NCBI GenBank assembly: GCA_002723155.1
Contig: PBNO01000006.1
Coordinates: 896,438-960,437, forward strand
DNA length: 64,000 nucleotides
Source of the DNA: Ponticaulis sp.
Lineage (GTDB): Bacteria > Pseudomonadota > Alphaproteobacteria > Caulobacterales > Hyphomonadaceae
Direction of reading: 5' to 3'
The notes under the pieces are model-generated. The model had not been told where the DNA came from, made no database searches, and saw nothing but the letters and a program-made list of their open reading frames with translations. Below, one piece after another: positions 61,289 to 64,000 of this stretch. The translations under genes were made by a program, and so were the position numbers. Each line of letters begins with the position of its first letter. Within the stretch, counting starts at the first letter, position 1.

Positions 61289-61828
61289 ATGTCACGCGAG
61301 CCAGCAGACTTTAAAATCGGAATTCCAGACGGTGATGATCGCGAGCGTCGCATGTGCCAGAAGTGCGATTTCATCGACTATGTGAACCCGAAAATTGTCG
61401 TCGGCTCGGTTGTGACATGGGAGGATAAAATCCTCATATGCAAACGCGCCATCGAACCGCGGCTCGGTTTCTGGACCCTGCCCGCGGGCTTTATGGAGAA
61501 TGGCGAGAGCATTGAAGAAGGCGCCGCCCGTGAAGCACGCGAGGAGGCCTGCGCCGATATCGAGATTGAACGCCTGCTGGCCGTTTATTCCATACCGCGC
61601 ATCTCGCAGGTCCAGATCATGTTCAAAGCTAAGCTTCGCTCACCAGACATCGCTTCAGGGCCGGAAAGTCAGGATGTAAAACTGGTTACCTGGGACGAAA
61701 TTCCGTGGAAGGAGATGGCGTTTCCGTCAGCCGTCTGGGCGCTCAAACAATGGCACAGCTTAAACGGCGAAACGGTTCATCCGCCTTTCGGAAATCCTGA
61801 AGGCACAGATCATATGACGCGCGGATAG
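61289..61828 (+). CDS. Nudix hydrolase with N-terminal zinc-ribbon motif
   Basis: Hydrolase of nucleoside-diphosphate-type substrates, 179 residues. A MCQKCDFIDYVNPK segment near residue 22 resembles one half of the NudC-like zinc ribbon. The Nudix box is GFMENGESIEEGAAREAREEACADI in two halves: G-x5-E-x7-REAREE, in which the usual Gly after EEx is Cys. ATG 61289 follows GGGGGAAGC. It diverges from the MarR gene. Substrate not known; similar alphaproteobacterial proteins are ADP-ribose or NAD pyrophosphatases. Confidence 0.87.
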   Translation: MSREPADFKIGIPDGDDRERRMCQKCDFIDYVNPKIVVGSVVTWEDKILICKRAIEPRLGFWTLPAGFMENGESIEEGAAREAREEACADIEIERLLAVYSIPRISQVQIMFKAKLRSPDIASGPESQDVKLVTWDEIPWKEMAFPSAVWALKQWHSLNGETVHPPFGNPEGTDHMTRG

Positions 61829-61831
61829 CGT

Positions 61832-62563
61832 TTAGCTTTCCGCTTCGTCTTTCTTGTCCGGCGACCAATACTTCATGACATAAGGCAGGTTCAACAGCAT
61901 GAAGCCGATCACAATCGGGAAGTTTACCAGCTTCATCCACGCCCAGACGCCTTCCTGATCGCGCGAACCCAGCTCAATACCGAACAGGGTGTAGGGTTCT
62001 GATGGCACCAGCGTCAGACCGAGGAAAGTCAGCGGTGTTTCCGGTGCCGGGCAGAAATAGCGCCAGATGCACTCATTGAGCACGGCCAGAAAGATAAAGA
62101 ACAAACCCCAGCGGAAGGCGAGCGTGTTCCACGCATTGTCCGGCAGCTCGAAAGCATGCTCGAGCATCAGCTTCCAGAGGTTTTTACCCGCCGCAAGACC
62201 GCCAAGTATCACCGCCGCAAACAGGAGGTTGATAATCGTCGGCTTGATATAAGCGAAGGCTTCCTGCTGAAGCGCGATCGTCAGCACACCGAAAAAGCCG
62301 ACCACACTGCCCGAAAGGATCAGCATTGGAGGGACTTTTTCTTTCCGCGACAGCTTCAGGCCAATCACAATCGCCGTAGACAGCATGAGCGCGCCGGTCG
62401 CCCAGAAGATCGCTTTATCGCCGGAAAACATGCCTTCCTGATCGGGAACGCGTCCCATCAGCGTGTATGTCAGGATGAAGGCAATAGTCGGTCCGAGCTC
62501 TGCCCAAAGGCTTGTCGGGCTTTTGCTCTGTTGCTTTTCAGCAGGGTCTTGTGCGTCAGTCAT
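61832..62563 (-). CDS. yciB: septation protein A homologue YciB/IspZ
   Basis: Inner membrane protein of the IspZ/YciB family, linked to septation and envelope synthesis. The 243-residue protein has five to six membrane segments and the typical WAELGPTIAFILTYTLMGRV start, KNLWKLMLEHAFELPDNAWNTLAFRWGLFFIFLAVLNECIWR-type core (KPTIIN and NECIWR are the clear landmarks) and a C-terminal LNLPYVMKYW. It is slightly longer than the E. coli protein. It converges on the Nudix gene 3 bases away. Confidence 0.88.
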   Translation of the reverse strand: MTDAQDPAEKQQSKSPTSLWAELGPTIAFILTYTLMGRVPDQEGMFSGDKAIFWATGALMLSTAIVIGLKLSRKEKVPPMLILSGSVVGFFGVLTIALQQEAFAYIKPTIINLLFAAVILGGLAAGKNLWKLMLEHAFELPDNAWNTLAFRWGLFFIFLAVLNECIWRYFCPAPETPLTFLGLTLVPSEPYTLFGIELGSRDQEGVWAWMKLVNFPIVIGFMLLNLPYVMKYWSPDKKDEAES

Positions 62564-62624
62564 GGCTCTGTTTACGCACTATTCCGCCGAAGAGTTCAAT
62601 CACATTCGCGCAGGCGGCAGGAAA

Positions 62625-63173
62625 TTATGAGTAGCCGAACATGGTCGCGGACAAAATTCCCCAGAGCAGCCCGACAGATAAAACCCCACCAAAATAGATC
62701 AGAACCCAACCACGATAGCGTTCTTTTGCAGCCTCTTGGAACTGATTATACGTATGCTTCTTCTGTTCATCGAAGCGGCTTATTTCGATCCTGCGAAAGA
62801 ATAGACAGCATACTGCGAGAGCACCAAAGCCAACCCAGAACGTTACTTCCGATAACGATGGCAGATCAACGAAACGCCTCAATATCCAAATGAAAGATAC
62901 AGCAACTGGAAAACCCCAAATCGTGAGTTTCAGACTCAGGTTCTGACGCGGCAGGACTTTAGTATTGCGGTACTCTGCAATAGATCGGCTAATCCAAATC
63001 CAGAGTAGCATGAACATTGAGGCAAAAAGGTTGTTGAGCGCGTGCGTCGGAGCAAACAACATCAACACAACGGTGCAACACAGAAGGAAGAATTCCAGCC
63101 GAACGAGATAGGGCGGAAATAAATCACTCGCCTTCGGAGTGCCTTGTGTTTCGAGCGTGCCTGCGTGTTCCAT
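62625..63173 (-). CDS. unknown four-helix membrane protein
   Basis: A 182-residue protein I do not recognise. Membrane segments are near residues 27-46, 52-68, 85-103, 108-128 and perhaps 157-177; a basic loop RRIEISRFDEQKKHTYNQF precedes the last. Its base composition is more AT-rich than the flagellar genes. It starts 3 bases after the next upstream gene, so the two are cotranscribed. No motif suggests a role. Confidence 0.6.
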   Translation of the reverse strand: MEHAGTLETQGTPKASDLFPPYLVRLEFFLLCCTVVLMLFAPTHALNNLFASMFMLLWIWISRSIAEYRNTKVLPRQNLSLKLTIWGFPVAVSFIWILRRFVDLPSLSEVTFWVGFGALAVCCLFFRRIEISRFDEQKKHTYNQFQEAAKERYRGWVLIYFGGVLSVGLLWGILSATMFGYS

Positions 63174-63176
63174 CTT

Positions 63177-63695
63177 CTAAACAATCGCCCTTGCTATGAA
63201 GAAGAGTCCTGAGAGCAATATTAAGGCGGCGGCAATGAAGGCGAGGTTAAGCGGATTTCTTAATTGTTTCCCAATTTCTTCAGTAATGAACATGTGAACG
63301 AGAAAGCCAATTACGACGGCGCCGAAAACAAACAAGCTGTAATTGTCGATAACTTCTGAAGGTATCTGAGGCAGCCAGGAAAACAGCGCCTGAAACCAAT
63401 CAGACCGAATTAACAGAGCGATTCCCACTCCAATCGCCATCATCACGGGAACCAGCAATACGTTTCGGATCATCTTTCGCCAGGGTATCGGGCGTTTGTC
63501 GAAAACCGCCTGAATGGCAGGTATCGACACCCAGATCACGCCTATCACCAGAGCCCAAGCCCAGCGCCAGATGGACTCAAATGGAAGAAGCTCACCTCCC
63601 GCGAAGTATGCGGTCACAAAAATCACCGCGACTAGCTCCTGCCAGGATGATTTTGCGGCGACGTTAGGCGATTTGGTTTCTACCTGATCTTGCAT
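63177..63695 (-). CDS. unknown four-helix membrane protein
   Basis: A 172-residue protein with membrane segments near residues 22-40, 45-60, 80-98, 120-140 and 150-170 and a short hydrophilic N-terminus. It precedes the other membrane protein in the same unit. Together they lie between yciB and a probable flippase gene. No function can be given; codon use is less GC-biased than neighbours. Confidence 0.6.
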   Translation of the reverse strand: MQDQVETKSPNVAAKSSWQELVAVIFVTAYFAGGELLPFESIWRWAWALVIGVIWVSIPAIQAVFDKRPIPWRKMIRNVLLVPVMMAIGVGIALLIRSDWFQALFSWLPQIPSEVIDNYSLFVFGAVVIGFLVHMFITEEIGKQLRNPLNLAFIAAALILLSGLFFIARAIV

Positions 63696-63735
63696 TTGGC
63701 AACGTTAGCAGCCGTCGATGCGCGCGCAAGGAAAT

Positions 63736-64000
63736 TCAGGTCGCGCTCGACGCTGAGAGCTTCCCGCGAACCTTAGATATGATCTTGAGCGCCATACCGC
63801 GCGCGCCAGCCGCATCAAGCGATGCCACGCAGAGCGCATAAGCTGCAGCGCCAAAGCCAGCCTTCAGCATGAGTTCGACGAGATCCCATTCAAGGTCCGG
63901 TATGAGACGAACCACGCCCGCCATAGCTGAGCAGGACACGAGCACTTTGATTAGATCAAGCAAAGGCACCGGCAAAACAACATGGCGTCGACCGAACAGA
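63736..64000 (-). CDS. C-terminus of probable polysaccharide flippase, cut by window edge
   Basis: The frame is open to the end of the window, giving 88 residues. Two hydrophobic segments, VPLLDLIKVLVSCSAMAGVV and LVELMLKAGFGAAAYALC, and a basic end, KIISKVRGKLSASSAT, resemble the C-terminal helices of Wzx-type oligosaccharide flippases. The evidence is weak because the main domain is outside. An internal TTG at 63975 is not taken as the start. Confidence 0.5.
   Translation of the reverse strand, partial: LFGRRHVVLPVPLLDLIKVLVSCSAMAGVVRLIPDLEWDLVELMLKAGFGAAAYALCVASLDAAGARGMALKIISKVRGKLSASSAT

Noticed and set aside
1..64000. Defence systems, toxin-antitoxin pairs, prophage, IS elements, CRISPR arrays, tRNA genes
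   Set aside because: No repeats with regular spacing, transposase or integrase motifs, target duplications or TPsiC-arm sequences were found; all clear genes are chromosomal housekeeping or flagellar types.

Overview
The window is a dense stretch of chromosome from an alphaproteobacterium of the Caulobacter / Hyphomonadaceae kind. The evidence is a set of lineage markers: a SciP-type CtrA inhibitor next to fliF, the flagellar order fliF-fliG-fliH-fliN-flbD-flhA, a GapR (DUF2312) protein, a TacA-like sigma-54 regulator, COQ9, an aa3-type oxidase subunit IV, a DUF2794 protein and two UrcA-family proteins. I saw no tRNA, rRNA, IS element, integrase or CRISPR array. Genus cannot be fixed from the sequence alone.

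Layout. 1-9.1 kb: lysA (5' end outside the window) overlapping a DUF4175 membrane protein; hpt and a zinc-ribbon protein on the minus strand; then ftsE-ftsX-ydcF-plsC-DUF2125 reading right with overlapping ends. 9.1-17.5 kb: COQ9, rpsU with what looks like an ATC start, an ABC-2 exporter pair, a DksA/TraR-type zinc finger, oxidase subunit IV, an alpha/beta hydrolase, thpR and the TacA-like regulator. 17.5-29.2 kb: two UrcA proteins with promoters and terminators, an M23 peptidase, a UbiB-family kinase, unknown membrane proteins, an SDR, gapR, a lipoprotein hydrolase, a TPR protein, rpmJ, an MltB-type transglycosylase and an MFS transporter. 29.4-50.2 kb: flagellar region with motA, then minus-strand sciP-fliF-fliG-fliH-fliN-flbD-flhA-flhF-flhG and fliK-flgD-flgE, and plus-strand flgK-flgL. 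50.2-54.7 kb: a possible structured RNA with its own terminator, then a three-gene Gld-like ABC system (ATPase, fused GldF-GldG, DUF4340). 54.7-64 kb: DUF1223 protein, acnA, ccmABCD, a MarR regulator, a Nudix hydrolase, YciB, two unknown membrane proteins and the C-terminus of a probable polysaccharide flippase.

How parts work together. The flagellar block holds early structural genes (MS ring, switch, export gate), the regulator FlbD that would activate later sigma-54 genes, and those later genes (hook cap, hook length, hook, hook-filament junction). The fliK and flgK promoter regions both carry GG-N10-GC sigma-54 elements and share an inverted repeat between them, which fits FlbD-type enhancer control. 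CcmABCD exports haem for cytochrome c maturation.

No clearly new defence or mobile system is visible. The most unusual items are the apparent ATC start of rpsU, the structured RNA candidate upstream of the Gld-like operon, the divergent sigma-54 control region, the fliF leader hairpin, and several perfect palindromes in intergenic DNA.
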